A DNA stretch of 64,000 nucleotides from Bradyrhizobium prioriisuperbiae (GCF_032397745.1 NZ_CP135921.1:3894501-3958500); one strand, 5' to 3'. Numbered from the stretch's first letter, positions 41,806 through 51,550 are shown. The notes: generated by a model from the letters alone, not told the origin. Made by a program: numbers and translations.

Positions 41806-43642
41806 GCGCCGACATCGCCAGGTCGGATGCGGCCTCTTGGTCCACCGGGAACTGAATTGACGCGATGGTGCCGTGGGTCTGGCTGCGGCTCGCGATGTCG
41901 AGGCTGCCGCCGTTGGCCTTGACGAACGCCGATGCGATCCAGAGGCCGAGGCCGAAGCCTGGGACGGAATTGAGGTGGCGCTGGCCCCGGAACGAGCGGC
42001 GGCCGAGCTGCCTTTTTTCTTCCGGCGTTAGCCCGGCGCCCTCGTCGAGCACCGAAAACACCACGCGGCCAGCCTCCGCGCGGACGACAACGCTGATGGT
42101 GGAGCCGGCCGGCGAGTACTTCGCGGCATTGTCGAGAAGCTGCCCGCAGGCTTCCTCGACAAGCACGCAATCCACCTTGATCAGCGGCAACTCGTCGCCG
42201 AACTGGGCGCGCACCTGATGCTGGCATAGCGGCCGTGCCTTGCGCTTGATCGCGGCATTGACGATGTCGGCGGGATCGACCCATTCGATCCGCGGCCGCA
42301 CGCCGTGCGTCGTCACCCGCGAGGCGTCGATCAGGTTGCGTAAAAAGCCGTCGAGCTGGTTGGCCTCGTCGTGGATGCCGTCGACCAGGGAATGGATCGT
42401 TGGGTTGCTTTGGATCGCTGGCGTCGCGTTCAGGACGCTGGCGGCGCCCAGGATCGACGCCAGCGGCGTCCGCAGTTCGTGCGAAACGATACCGTGCAGG
42501 GCGTCCTTCAGCAGTTCGCCCTGCAGCCGCAGGCGGGCTTCATCCATTGCCCTGCCGATATCGATGCGCGACAGCGTCAACGCGGCTTCCTCGATCACGG
42601 TCTCGACGCGCCTGGTATCCTCGTCGATGGTCGCACGCGTGTTGTCGCCGATGTCGACCGCGATCACGCCGTGATTCACCGCCTCCGAGGACACCGCCTT
42701 GAGAATCCAGAACGTCTGCGCGATGCCATCGAAGGTGATGCGAGTCTGCAGATCGTTGCTCGCGATCATGGCGATCGCCTCGCGCCGGATATCCGTTGGC
42801 AGGGTCCTGTCGTCGAGCGATCCGACGACGTCGTCGTCGGAGGCGACAAACGCGGCGCGCTGGCCCAGTGCGTTCGAAACATAATTATGGATCGCGATGA
42901 CCAGGTCTTTGACGGTGAAACATAGCGCCAGCTGCCGCGAAAATTCATAGAGGCTCTGGATGTACTGCTCGCGCCGGCGCAGCATATCGGCTTCGCGGCG
43001 GACGCGCGCGGCAAGGTTGCTGCTGACCACGGCGATGAACAGAAACAGCAGCAAGTCGACCACCTCCTGTGGGTCGTCGATCCGGAAGCTGTAGTAAGGG
43101 GGAAAGAAAAAGAAATCGGCCGCGGCGGCTCCTGCGATCGCGGCAGTTGTCGCCGGCCAGAAGCCCCAGCGCGTGGCGGCAACGACGACCGGGATCAGGT
43201 AGACGATCGGAACCAGATTGAGCGGCAGCGTTGTGTACAGCAGCAACTGCCCGACCGTCGCGATGGCCACGAACAGGATGGCCATCAGAACGTCAGGCGT
43301 GCCGCTGCAGGCGCGGCGCCACAAGCGGCGCGCGCGCGCCGGCCGCATGCCGGCCGGATGGCCCGTTGTCGCGCCGCTGGTTGCGTGGGCGGTGGGGTCG
43401 ACGGTCAAGTCTCTGATCTCGCTAAGGGCACCGTGAAACGGTCCCGGCTCCGGCAAAAGCCAGAACAGCGTCGATCGCAATTTTCGACCTTGTTCTCGCA
43501 GATGGTGCCGCCGAACCCAATCGAGCAGCCGTTCAATGACCGCTCCGCCGATATCGGTCGTGAGCGGATGACTTCGGCTCGATGTTTGTCCTGACGTTGC
43601 CTTTAGTTGTCCCGGCGCAACGAACCTCTCTTGAATTGCCAT
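41798..43642 (-). CDS. KdpD-like sensor histidine kinase lacking the N-terminal Kdp/Usp domains
   Basis: 614 residues. It starts with about 110 residues of unassigned sequence, then a DUF4118 four-helix membrane region (DVLMAILFVAIATVGQLLLY to LLFLFIAVVSSNLAARV). A GAF-like linker, HisKA (LKDALHGIVSHELRTPLASILG, His near 386) and a HATPase domain (LLDNAAKYSPAGS; SVLDEGAGLTP; GFGLGLWIASAFVKANGG) follow. Full KdpD proteins have about 900 residues, with an N-terminal domain that senses ions or nucleotide; that part is missing. The pairing with KdpE is clear. The input signal is therefore different or reduced. Confidence 0.88.
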   Translation of the reverse strand: MAIQERFVAPGQLKATSGQTSSRSHPLTTDIGGAVIERLLDWVRRHHLREQGRKLRSTLFWLLPEPGPFHGALSEIRDLTVDPTAHATSGATTGHPAGMRPARARRLWRRACSGTPDVLMAILFVAIATVGQLLLYTTLPLNLVPIVYLIPVVVAATRWGFWPATTAAIAGAAAADFFFFPPYYSFRIDDPQEVVDLLLFLFIAVVSSNLAARVRREADMLRRREQYIQSLYEFSRQLALCFTVKDLVIAIHNYVSNALGQRAAFVASDDDVVGSLDDRTLPTDIRREAIAMIASNDLQTRITFDGIAQTFWILKAVSSEAVNHGVIAVDIGDNTRATIDEDTRRVETVIEEAALTLSRIDIGRAMDEARLRLQGELLKDALHGIVSHELRTPLASILGAASVLNATPAIQSNPTIHSLVDGIHDEANQLDGFLRNLIDASRVTTHGVRPRIEWVDPADIVNAAIKRKARPLCQHQVRAQFGDELPLIKVDCVLVEEACGQLLDNAAKYSPAGSTISVVVRAEAGRVVFSVLDEGAGLTPEEKRQLGRRSFRGQRHLNSVPGFGLGLWIASAFVKANGGSLDIASRSQTHGTIASIQFPVDQEAASDLAMSAHE

Positions 43643-43782
43643 AGAGAATCCATATTGAAGCCGGCGACAAGAAATAAAGAAATAATAGGAAATCCGCTTC
43701 CGGCGCGTGTTCTTACACCAAAAGATAGTTCTGTCACCGTGAGCTCAACCGACGCTCGGCTGTCCGTCGGAGCGCGACTTCG

Positions 43783-44445
43783 TCAACGTTCGGAGAAATC
43801 CTGGCTCACGAGCGTCGGCGCGCTTCGGGATTGTCGCGCCTGACTTTCTTTGCGACAGGCCAGAACGATGTCGCGAAAGGACGTCGTCTCGTGCGGGTCC
43901 TCGTGCAGGTCCTCATGCGAATCCCTGGGCGGCCGATCGGGCGCAGCAGTGCTCGCGAGCGGGGAGGGGACCAGTGGCAGGGTGATGGTCACCGCTGGGC
44001 TGTTGTAACGCGGCGGATAGAGATAGTGCTCCATCAGCCAGGTGCGCGTCGTGGGCGTGCTTGCGTCCAGCATCTCGGTGGCGATGGTCTTGGCCGCCGG
44101 AAGCACGGCGCTCCAGTTGGCGTATTCACGTGCCAGCACCTCCAGCGACAGAATTTCCGTCGCGATCGTCACGAACATGTCGTTGGCCTGCCGCGCACTT
44201 CGCGTGGTGCTCGCCTTTCGCAAGACGTCGTTGAGGTTGCGATGCTTTTCGATGAAGCCGCTCAAGCCCGCCTTCCATAGCATGTTCGGCAGGCAGGAGT
44301 ATCCGTGCATGGCGTGGAACGTCTGAATCAGGTTGCGGCATTGCGATCGCAGCGTGTCCGGGATGAAGCTGAATTCCACGATGGGAGCAGCCCGGGCAGC
44401 TCGATGCTTTCTCGCGCCGGAATCCATTTTCGATATGACGTGCAT
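43783..44445 (-). CDS. hypothetical protein with His/Glu/Asp-rich motif
   Basis: 220 residues from ATG 44445 (MHVISKMDSGARKHRAARAA). The start is uncertain because no ribosome site is obvious and the frame is open to 44673. It is helical, with RSQCRNLIQTFHAMHGYSCL, ANDMFVTIATEILSLEVLAR and a late acidic/His segment DSHEDLHEDPHETTSF. It has no signal peptide, membrane segment or known family. The upstream DNA is AT-rich. The gene stands alone, so it may be acquired. Confidence 0.6.
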   Translation of the reverse strand: MHVISKMDSGARKHRAARAAPIVEFSFIPDTLRSQCRNLIQTFHAMHGYSCLPNMLWKAGLSGFIEKHRNLNDVLRKASTTRSARQANDMFVTIATEILSLEVLAREYANWSAVLPAAKTIATEMLDASTPTTRTWLMEHYLYPPRYNSPAVTITLPLVPSPLASTAAPDRPPRDSHEDLHEDPHETTSFRDIVLACRKESQARQSRSAPTLVSQDFSER

Positions 44446-45190
44446 GAGTGTGTCTCGCGGCAAGCGGTCGAATAGCGCTTGTTGCGGAGCAGTGTAATTT
44501 GTCCGGTGATATGGTTTCGATGTACAATTTTTGCCGAAACCATAGAAAAAAAATATCATTTGGAATTGTGCGGTTGCATTCGCCGCGCCGTGCGCGGCGA
44601 GATGATGCGTTTCGACAACACATACAAAGATAATGTGTGTCGACGATCCGCACCGCTCATGGGATTGCCGCATGATGCGTGGGGTATGATCCGATGATCC
44701 GGCATCCTGTTCTCGATTCGGATGGATGCAGCGGCGAGCCTGACAGCGGCGCGTGAGATCTGTTGGTCGTCATCCGCCATTCAGTACTTTTAGCCTTTGA
44801 ATGCCGGTCTTTTCGCGCGTCACTTCGCGGTAGTGAATGGTGAATTTCGAGTCGATCGGTTCACACTCTGGTGGAGTCGTCGGTGTCGGATGCCGCCATC
44901 AAGATGCCGCGACACGCCGGCGCAAACGTGTTCGAACTCGGTCTCGATCGTGGTGCGGCGTGTCACAATGCTGCCGCGACTCTCGCTCGAAATTTCATCA
45001 TCGTTATGTGCAACCGGCTCTTTCCTGTGCAGTCGGCGCTCACAGCCGCAACCGCGATATCTTTTTTTAATGTTTCCCGATGCCCGCGCGTATCGATTTT
45101 TTCCTGCCCGCCTCAGAAAACTGACCTTACCGATTTTTAGGAATCGAAGCGGCGCCAGAATGGGGATGCGCCGCAACAACGGGGTTAGTC
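44446..45190. other. long AT-richer intergenic region with dyad
   Basis: ATGGTTTCG (44511-44519) and CGAAACCAT (44535-44543) form a 9-bp inverted repeat with a 15-base spacer, followed by a run of A. It could be an operator or a weak terminator-like hairpin for the hypothetical gene. Runs such as tatcttttttt near 45060 may belong to the porin promoter. No ORF here looks coding. Confidence 0.5.
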
Positions 45191-46819
45191 ATGAAAAAGA
45201 TTCTATTGGTGGGCGCCTCCGCGGCTGCGCTGGCCGTGTCCGCGAGCGCACAGGCGGCGGATCTCGGCACCATGCCGGTGAAAGCGCCGGGTTATTGCGA
45301 TCCGTACAAGAATTATTCCTGTCTGGACGCATATCTCGGTGACGACGTGCTGGGACGCTTCTTCCGATACTATCAGCTCGAATGGGGCCACGATGCCGCG
45401 CCGTCGGACCCGAAGGCGCCTGCCGGGCGTCGTGCCGAATGGCCGCCGACGCCGCAGACCACGCCGCCGATGCCGTTCACTGAATGGCCTTATGGCGGCA
45501 CGACCAATCTTGGGGTGACGCGGCCGGGTTCGGCCGACAGCCCGCTGATGAATGCGATCGCGCACACCGGTGTCGGCGAGGCGATGGCCGATTCGCATAT
45601 CCAGGTGTATGGCTGGATCAACGCCGGCGGCAATCTCAGCACCAACTCGGTCAGGCCGGGTGGCAACGCGCCGGCGGCCTACAGCTATACGCCCAACACC
45701 GTTCAGCTGGATCAGGCGGTGATCTATCTCGAGCGCCTGCCGGACACGGTGCAGCGCGATCACATCGACTGGGGCTTCCGCGTTTCGGCGATCTACGGCG
45801 AGAATTATCGCTACACCACCGCCTACGGACTGTTCAGCAACCAGTTGCTGAAGAACAATTCGGTCAACGGTTTCGACATGCCGATGGTTTATGGTGAGGT
45901 GTTCATTCCGCAGGTCCTGGAAGGCCTGAACATCCGCGTCGGCCGCTTCATCTCGGTTCCGGACATCGAAGCGCAGCTCGCGCCGAACAATTATATGTAC
46001 TCGCATTCGATGACATATACGTTCGACAACTATACCAACACCGGCATCCAGGCGACCCTTGCGGCCACCAAGAACGTCATCTTCCAGTTCGGCGTGGTGA
46101 CCGGCACCGAGGCGATGCCGTGGCATGTGGGCGCGCGCATCGCCAACCCGTTCCCGAATCCAGTGTTCCCGGATTCCACCATGCTCAAGGATCCCGGCGC
46201 GCAGCCGTCGATCACCGCGGGCATCCGCCTGACCAGCGACAGCGGCAACGACAGCCTCAATATCGTCGCCGACGGCATCAACAACGGGTCGTGGGGTTAC
46301 AACAATCTGCAATGGTATGGCGCTACGTACTATCACAAGTTCAACGATCAGTGGCATCTCTCGGTCGAGGCCTACACCCTGTCGCAGCGCAAGGTGCTCA
46401 ATGCGGCCGATCCGGCGGGCATCGTTGCCAACAGCGGATATCCGTTCGGCGTGCAGCAGATGCCGTTCAACTCGCCGTTCCTCGCCCAGTGCAGCAATCC
46501 CAACGAGCTGACATGTACTGCGCGCGTGTTCGCCGCCCTGGCGTACCTGAACTACAAGTTTACGCCGCTGGATAACCTCTCGTTCCGCGGCGAATACTTC
46601 GACGACCAGCAGGGCCAGCGTACCGGGGTCAAGACCCGTTATGTCGAAGCCGGCATCGGCTGGCAGCACTGGTGGTCGCCGCAGATCGAGGTGCGTCCGG
46701 AGGTCAGCTATTACAAGGCGCTCGATGCGCTGGCGTTCAACGGCAATTCGAATGCCGGGATCCTGCCGACCAAGAGCTACGCGGTGATCGGATCGGCCGA
46801 CATCATCGTGCACTTCTGA
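45191..46819 (+). CDS. outer-membrane beta-barrel porin (BBP2/OmpL-like)
   Basis: 542 residues with a signal peptide (KILLVGASAAALAVSASAQA). The mature chain alternates as a beta barrel: ADSHIQVYGWINAGGNLSTN, AVIYLERLPDTVQRDHIDWG, VYGEVFIPQVLEGLNIRVGR, YNNLQWYGATYYHKFNDQWH and an aromatic last strand ending ADIIVHF. A Phe at the very end is the usual outer-membrane insertion signal. The pattern fits the beta-barrel porin-2 family. It precedes a tripartite metal-efflux set on the same strand, but a strong hairpin (46898-46935) lies between. It may supply a channel or be separately expressed. Confidence 0.85.
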   Translation: MKKILLVGASAAALAVSASAQAADLGTMPVKAPGYCDPYKNYSCLDAYLGDDVLGRFFRYYQLEWGHDAAPSDPKAPAGRRAEWPPTPQTTPPMPFTEWPYGGTTNLGVTRPGSADSPLMNAIAHTGVGEAMADSHIQVYGWINAGGNLSTNSVRPGGNAPAAYSYTPNTVQLDQAVIYLERLPDTVQRDHIDWGFRVSAIYGENYRYTTAYGLFSNQLLKNNSVNGFDMPMVYGEVFIPQVLEGLNIRVGRFISVPDIEAQLAPNNYMYSHSMTYTFDNYTNTGIQATLAATKNVIFQFGVVTGTEAMPWHVGARIANPFPNPVFPDSTMLKDPGAQPSITAGIRLTSDSGNDSLNIVADGINNGSWGYNNLQWYGATYYHKFNDQWHLSVEAYTLSQRKVLNAADPAGIVANSGYPFGVQQMPFNSPFLAQCSNPNELTCTARVFAALAYLNYKFTPLDNLSFRGEYFDDQQGQRTGVKTRYVEAGIGWQHWWSPQIEVRPEVSYYKALDALAFNGNSNAGILPTKSYAVIGSADIIVHF

Positions 46820-46897
46820 CACTCGCGGAGGCCGGCGGTCACGCTGGCTTCGTTGGCGTGGTCCCGAGAACACGTTCCTGAGTGAAGGCCCGGAGAT

Positions 46898-46935
46898 CCG
46901 CGAGGCCGGCGTCGTGTTGACGCCCGGCCTCGCGG
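46898..46935 (+). terminator. strong hairpin between porin and efflux genes
   Basis: CCGCGAGGCCGGCGTC pairs with GACGcCCGGCCTCGCGG around a five-base loop (one bulge). There is no T-run, so it is either a weak terminator or an RNA-processing/stability element that separates porin expression from the downstream genes. Confidence 0.55.
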
Positions 46936-46955
46936 CAGCAGGCAGAGGGATATCC

Positions 46956-47141
46956 ATGAGCATGACATTATTCATACGGAGGGTCGGCGTCGCCCTGGCG
47001 ATCTCGGTGCTGGCGTCCATGCTGGCCGGCTGCATCAGCGATGCCGGTGTGTCGCCCGCGGCGACGTCGTCGTATGGTCATAACACCGAGCTGCGCTATT
47101 ACGGCGGACCGAAATCGCCGATGTGGCCGGCGCAGCCATGA
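46956..47141 (+). CDS. small lipoprotein with RYYGGPKSP ending
   Basis: 61 residues. The signal ends in a lipobox (VLASMLAGC, Cys at residue 26), then ISDAGVSPAATSSYGHNTEL and RYYGGPKSPMWPAQP. It overlaps the adaptor gene (ATGA), so it is part of the efflux operon. It would be anchored to the inner or outer membrane. The end resembles the exported protein at 33278 (RYHGGPKSQ). Function unknown; perhaps a small subunit of the pump. Confidence 0.75.
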   Translation: MSMTLFIRRVGVALAISVLASMLAGCISDAGVSPAATSSYGHNTELRYYGGPKSPMWPAQP

Positions 47142-48349
47142 CAGCGTTGTTGCGCAGGCGTTTCCTGCCTGCCGGACTGCTGCTTCTGGTCATGGCCGGC
47201 CTCGGCGTGATCGGTATCAGCAAGATGTCGGCCACGCACATCGAGGCGCCGCCGCACGTGCGCGATCAGGGTCGCTATAAGCCGACCGCCGCCGAATGGG
47301 CAGGCCTGTCCGTCGAGCCGGTGAGCGAGCGCGTATTCCGTACCGAGCATGTGACCGAAGGCAAGATCGCGGTCGACGAGGATCGCGCGACGCCGATCTT
47401 CTCGCCCTATAGCGGGCGCATCGTCAGGCTGTTGGCGCGGCCCGGCGACGGCGTGACGCAGGGGCAGCCGCTGGTCGTGATCGAGGCGACCGACAATGTC
47501 CAGGCGCAGAACGATTTCATCACCGCGCTGACCGGGCTGAACAAGGCACGGGCGCAGCTCGAGCTGGCGCGGCTTCAGGACAGGCGGGCGAAGGATCTGT
47601 TCGTCGGCAAGGCTATTCCGCTGAAAGACGTGCAGCAGGCGCAGGCCGGTCTGGTCTCGGCGGAGAACGACATGCAGTCCTCGGAGGTGGCGCTGGAAGC
47701 GGTCCGCAATCGTCTGCGCATCCTCGGACTGAGCGATGCCGCGATCGCCACTTTCCAGGACAAGGGGCGCATCAGCGCCGACACCGTGATCTCGGCGCCG
47801 ATCGCCGGCACCGTGGTGCAACGCAAGGCGGGGCCCGGACAATATGTGAGCACGGGCGCCAGCGATCCCGTGTTCATGATCGGCGACCTGTCGACAGTCT
47901 GGCTGACCGCGTTCGTCCGGGAGACCGAAGCCGCCGATATCGGCCTTGGCGAGGACATGGTGTTCTCGGTGCTGGCGTTCCCGAACCAGGTATTCAGGGC
48001 GCGCATCGATTATGTGGCGGCGGCGATCGATCCGGCCACGCGCCGGCTGATGGTCCGCGCGACCGTCGATAATGCCAAGGGGATACTGAAGCCTGAGATG
48101 TTCGCGAGCGTTACGATCTATTCTGGCGCGGATCGCCGCGCGGTCGCAGCGCCGAAGTCCGCTTTGATCCGCGAGGGTGACAAGGTGCGCCTCTGGGTCA
48201 CCGGCGCCGACAAGTCTATCGAGCTGCGCCAGGTCGCCACGGGCCTGACCAACGGCGACCTCGTCGAGATCCGCGACAACCTTGCGCCCGGCGAGACCAT
48301 CGTCACCAGGGGCAGCCTGTTCATCGACCGGGCCGCGTCGGGCAGTTGA
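47138..48349 (+). CDS. RND efflux periplasmic adaptor (HlyD/CzcB-like)
   Basis: 403 residues. An N-terminal anchor (FLPAGLLLLVMAGLGVIGI) leads to the barrel-sandwich and hairpin: TPIFSPYSGRIVRLLARPGD, ALTGLNKARAQLELARLQDR, then SAPIAGTVVQRKAGPGQYVS and WLTAFVRETEAADIGLGEDM. It connects the inner-membrane pump to a TolC channel. It starts within the end of the lipoprotein gene and is followed after 39 bases by the pump. The CzcB/CnrB-like pattern suggests metal or small-molecule export. No Cys/Met/His-rich metal domain is present. Confidence 0.9.
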   Translation: MTALLRRRFLPAGLLLLVMAGLGVIGISKMSATHIEAPPHVRDQGRYKPTAAEWAGLSVEPVSERVFRTEHVTEGKIAVDEDRATPIFSPYSGRIVRLLARPGDGVTQGQPLVVIEATDNVQAQNDFITALTGLNKARAQLELARLQDRRAKDLFVGKAIPLKDVQQAQAGLVSAENDMQSSEVALEAVRNRLRILGLSDAAIATFQDKGRISADTVISAPIAGTVVQRKAGPGQYVSTGASDPVFMIGDLSTVWLTAFVRETEAADIGLGEDMVFSVLAFPNQVFRARIDYVAAAIDPATRRLMVRATVDNAKGILKPEMFASVTIYSGADRRAVAAPKSALIREGDKVRLWVTGADKSIELRQVATGLTNGDLVEIRDNLAPGETIVTRGSLFIDRAASGS

Positions 48350-48388
48350 CACCGGTCCCGTCAAACCCGTTCCGAATGCAGAGTCCCC

Positions 48389-51300
48389 ATGGATCGCCTC
48401 GTCGCCTTTGCCGTCAACCGCCGCTTCCTGATGCTGGCGTTGTTCCTCGGCATTGTGGTCGGCGGCCTGATCGCGTTCGCCCAGCTCAACATCGAAGCCT
48501 ATCCCGATCCGACCCCGCCGATGGTCGATATCGTCACCCAGACTTCCGGCCTCTCGGCCGAAGAGGTTGAGCGCTATATCACCATCCCGATCGAAACCCA
48601 GGTTGCCGGCCTCAAGAACCTGCGCGTCATCCGCACGATTTCGTTGTATGGCCTGTCCGACATCAAACTGCAGTTTTCGTTCGACTACACCTATGACGAC
48701 GCGCAGCAGCAGGTGCTCAATCGCCTGTCGCAGCTGCCGCAGCTTCCGAACGGCGCGCAGCCGCAGATTTCGCCGCTCAGCCCGATCGGGGAGATCTATC
48801 GCTACCGGCTGGTCGGGCCGCCGAACTACAGCGTGCTGGATCTCAAGACGCTGCAGGACTGGGTGCTGCAGCGTCGCTTCCGCTCCGTTCCCGGCGTGAT
48901 CGACGTCACCGGCTGGGGCGGCAAGAGCAAGACCTACGACCTGCAGGTCGATTTCGGCAAACTGGTTGCCAATGGCCTGACGCTGCCGCAGCTGCTGCAG
49001 ACCATCGGCAATTCCAACGTCAATGTCGGCGGCAACACCATCGATATCGGTTCGCAGTCCGCGGTGGTGCGCGGCGTCGGCCTGATCAAGTCCGCCGACG
49101 ATCTCGCCAACACCATGCTGGCCCAGAACAACGGCAACCCGGTGCTGGTGAAGGACGTGGCGACGGTGATGGTGGGCGAGAAGCCGCGGCTGGGCATCGC
49201 CGGCATGGACCAGGACGACGACATCGTGCAGGGCATCGTGCTGATGCGCCGCGGCGAGCAGAGCGCGCCGACCATCGCCCGGGTCGAGCAACTGGTCAGG
49301 AGCATCAACGGCTCGACGATCTTGCCGCCCGGCGTGCACATCGAGCGGATCTACGATCGCAAGGATCTGCTCGACACCACGACCCACACCGTGCTGCACA
49401 ACATGGTGCTCGGCATCGTCCTGATCGTGGTGCTGCAGTGGTTGTTCCTCGGCAACCTGCGCAGCGCGATCATTGTTGGCGCCACCATTCCGTTCGCGCT
49501 GTTCTTCGCCGTTATCATCCTGGTGCTGCGCGGCGAATCCGCCAATCTGCTGTCGGTCGGTGCCATCGATTTCGGCCTGATCGTCGATGCCACCGTGATC
49601 ATGGTGGAGGCGATCTTCCGGCGGCTGTCGCACACGGTCGAGCTGTCGGAGCAGGAGCAGCGGACGATCTCGGCCAAGACCGTGCTGGACATGAAGAGCC
49701 ATGCCATTCTCAGCGCCTCGACCGACGTCGCCCGCTCGATCTTTTTCGCCGCCGGCATCATCATCGCGGCGTTCCTGCCGCTGTTTACCCTCAGTGGTGT
49801 CGAGGGCAATATTTTCGGACCGATGGCGCGCACTTATGCCTATGCGCTCGCTGGAGGACTGCTCGCGACCTTCACCATCACCCCGGCGCTGAGCGCGATC
49901 ATCCTGCCGGCGCATGTGCGGGAGACCGAAACGCTTGTCGTGGGTTGTCTGCATCGTCTTTATATGCCGGTGCTGCGGCGCGCCAACGACAGCTGCCGCA
50001 CGGTGATGATGGCGGCGGCGGCCCTGGTGGTGCTCACCGTGATCGCTGTCCGCCTGCTGGGCCTCGAATTCCTGCCCAAGCTCGAGGAGGGCAATCTCTG
50101 GATTCGTGCGACGCTGCCGTCGACCATCTCGCTGCAGGAGGGCAACAGCTACGTCAATCACATGCGCAAGCTGATCCGCAGTTTCCCCGAGGTCGAGTCA
50201 GTGGTGTCGCAGCACGGCCGGCCCGACGACGGCACCGACGCCGCCGGCCCGTTCAACGCCGAGTTTTTCGCGCCGCTGCGCCCGGCGAGCGAGTGGCCGG
50301 GCTCCCATGACAAGGACGACCTGACGGCACGCATGCTGAGGCAACTGCAGGCGCGTTTTCCCGGCGTCGAATTCAATTTCTCGCAATACCTGCAGGACAA
50401 TGTCGCTGAGGCTGTCTCCGGCGTGAAGGGCGAGAACTCGATCAAGCTCTATGGCAACGACCTGGTGGCGCTGACGGAGACCGCGAACAAGATGAAGGCG
50501 GTGCTTGCGACGGTGCCCGGTGTCACCGACCTGTCGGTGTTCACCTCGCTGGGACAACCGACGCTGCAGATCGATATCGACCGGGCGCGTGCGGCGCGTT
50601 ACGGCCTCTCGCCGGGCGATATCAACTCGACCATCCGGGTCGCGATTGGTGGCGACAGCGCCGGCGACCTGTATGAACCCGGCAGCGACCGGCATTTCCC
50701 GATCATGGTGCGGCTCGCTCCCGAATACTGCAAGAGCGCGGAAGCGATCCAGAACCTGCGGGTCGGCGCGCAGGGGCCGAACGGCACCACGCAGATCCCC
50801 CTGAGCGAAATCGCCGACATCCGCCTGGTGTCCGGCGCGGCCTATATCTATCGCGAACAGCAGGAGCGCTATTTGCCGATCAAGTTCTCGGTGCGGGAGC
50901 GCGATCTCGGCAGCACCATCAAAGAGGCGCAGGAGAAGATCGCGCAGCAGGTGCAGCTGCCGCCGGGCTCGCATGTCGAATGGGTCGGCGAATTCGGCAA
51001 CCTGCAGGATGCCATCCGCCGGCTGTCGGTGGTGGTGCCGATCAGTTTGGCGCTGATCGCGCTTCTGCTCTGGTTCAATTTCGGATCGGTGGTCGACGTG
51101 CTTCTGACCATGAGCGTGATTCCGATGGCCATCCTCGGCGGCGTCGCCGGGCTGCTGCTCACCGGAATTCCCTTCAGCGTGTCGGCGGCGATCGGGTTCA
51201 TCGCCTTGTTCGGCATCTCGGTGATGGACGGCATCATTATTCTTTCGCAGTACAACCAGTTGATCGATGCGGGGATGGATCGCAAGGCGGCGGTGCTGCG

Positions 51301-51550
51301 CACGGGTGAGCTACAACTGCGGCCGGTGATCATGACCTGTGTGGTCGCGGGCATTGGACTGCTGCCCGCTGCGTTGTCTTCCGGGATCGGATCGCAGGTG
51401 CAGAAGCCGCTGGCCGTGGTTGTGGTGGCCGGGATGACGCTCGCGCCGGCCATCATCCTGGTGACGTTGCCGGTGCTGATCTCGATGTTCTCGCGGCGGA
51501 GGAGTGGGCGGAGCCTGCCCGGCGCCGCGGCGTTGGCGCCGGCGGAGTGA
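48389..51550 (+). CDS. RND efflux permease, HME (CzcA)-like
   Basis: 1053 residues. The start MDRLVAFAVNRRFLMLALFL is followed by NIEAYPDPTPPMVDIVTQTS, the CzcA-like signature. TM4 includes AIDFGLIVDATVIMVEAIFR with the Asp needed for proton relay. The porter domains (VVSQHGRPDDGTDAAGPFNA; ENSIKLYGNDLVALTETANK) and a second TM set (VSAAIGFIALFGISVMDGII) are complete. Metal specificity is unclear because the CusA Met block is absent. It differs strongly from the CusA-type gene at 34950, so it is a second system. Confidence 0.92.
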   Translation: MDRLVAFAVNRRFLMLALFLGIVVGGLIAFAQLNIEAYPDPTPPMVDIVTQTSGLSAEEVERYITIPIETQVAGLKNLRVIRTISLYGLSDIKLQFSFDYTYDDAQQQVLNRLSQLPQLPNGAQPQISPLSPIGEIYRYRLVGPPNYSVLDLKTLQDWVLQRRFRSVPGVIDVTGWGGKSKTYDLQVDFGKLVANGLTLPQLLQTIGNSNVNVGGNTIDIGSQSAVVRGVGLIKSADDLANTMLAQNNGNPVLVKDVATVMVGEKPRLGIAGMDQDDDIVQGIVLMRRGEQSAPTIARVEQLVRSINGSTILPPGVHIERIYDRKDLLDTTTHTVLHNMVLGIVLIVVLQWLFLGNLRSAIIVGATIPFALFFAVIILVLRGESANLLSVGAIDFGLIVDATVIMVEAIFRRLSHTVELSEQEQRTISAKTVLDMKSHAILSASTDVARSIFFAAGIIIAAFLPLFTLSGVEGNIFGPMARTYAYALAGGLLATFTITPALSAIILPAHVRETETLVVGCLHRLYMPVLRRANDSCRTVMMAAAALVVLTVIAVRLLGLEFLPKLEEGNLWIRATLPSTISLQEGNSYVNHMRKLIRSFPEVESVVSQHGRPDDGTDAAGPFNAEFFAPLRPASEWPGSHDKDDLTARMLRQLQARFPGVEFNFSQYLQDNVAEAVSGVKGENSIKLYGNDLVALTETANKMKAVLATVPGVTDLSVFTSLGQPTLQIDIDRARAARYGLSPGDINSTIRVAIGGDSAGDLYEPGSDRHFPIMVRLAPEYCKSAEAIQNLRVGAQGPNGTTQIPLSEIADIRLVSGAAYIYREQQERYLPIKFSVRERDLGSTIKEAQEKIAQQVQLPPGSHVEWVGEFGNLQDAIRRLSVVVPISLALIALLLWFNFGSVVDVLLTMSVIPMAILGGVAGLLLTGIPFSVSAAIGFIALFGISVMDGIIILSQYNQLIDAGMDRKAAVLRTGELQLRPVIMTCVVAGIGLLPAALSSGIGSQVQKPLAVVVVAGMTLAPAIILVTLPVLISMFSRRRSGRSLPGAAALAPAE

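Noticed and set aside
41065..43642. A complete kdp potassium system
   Set aside because: No kdpF, A, B or C genes are found within the window; only the regulatory pair is present.
47099..50161. A 1020-codon open frame on the minus strand opposite the efflux adaptor and pump genes
   Set aside because: It mirrors the strong codon bias of the plus-strand genes, is rich in Arg/His/Gln/Asp without domain patterns, and overlaps well-recognised genes. Several similar long antisense frames (e.g. 21095-22387, 10907-12625, 17182-18846) were rejected for the same reason.
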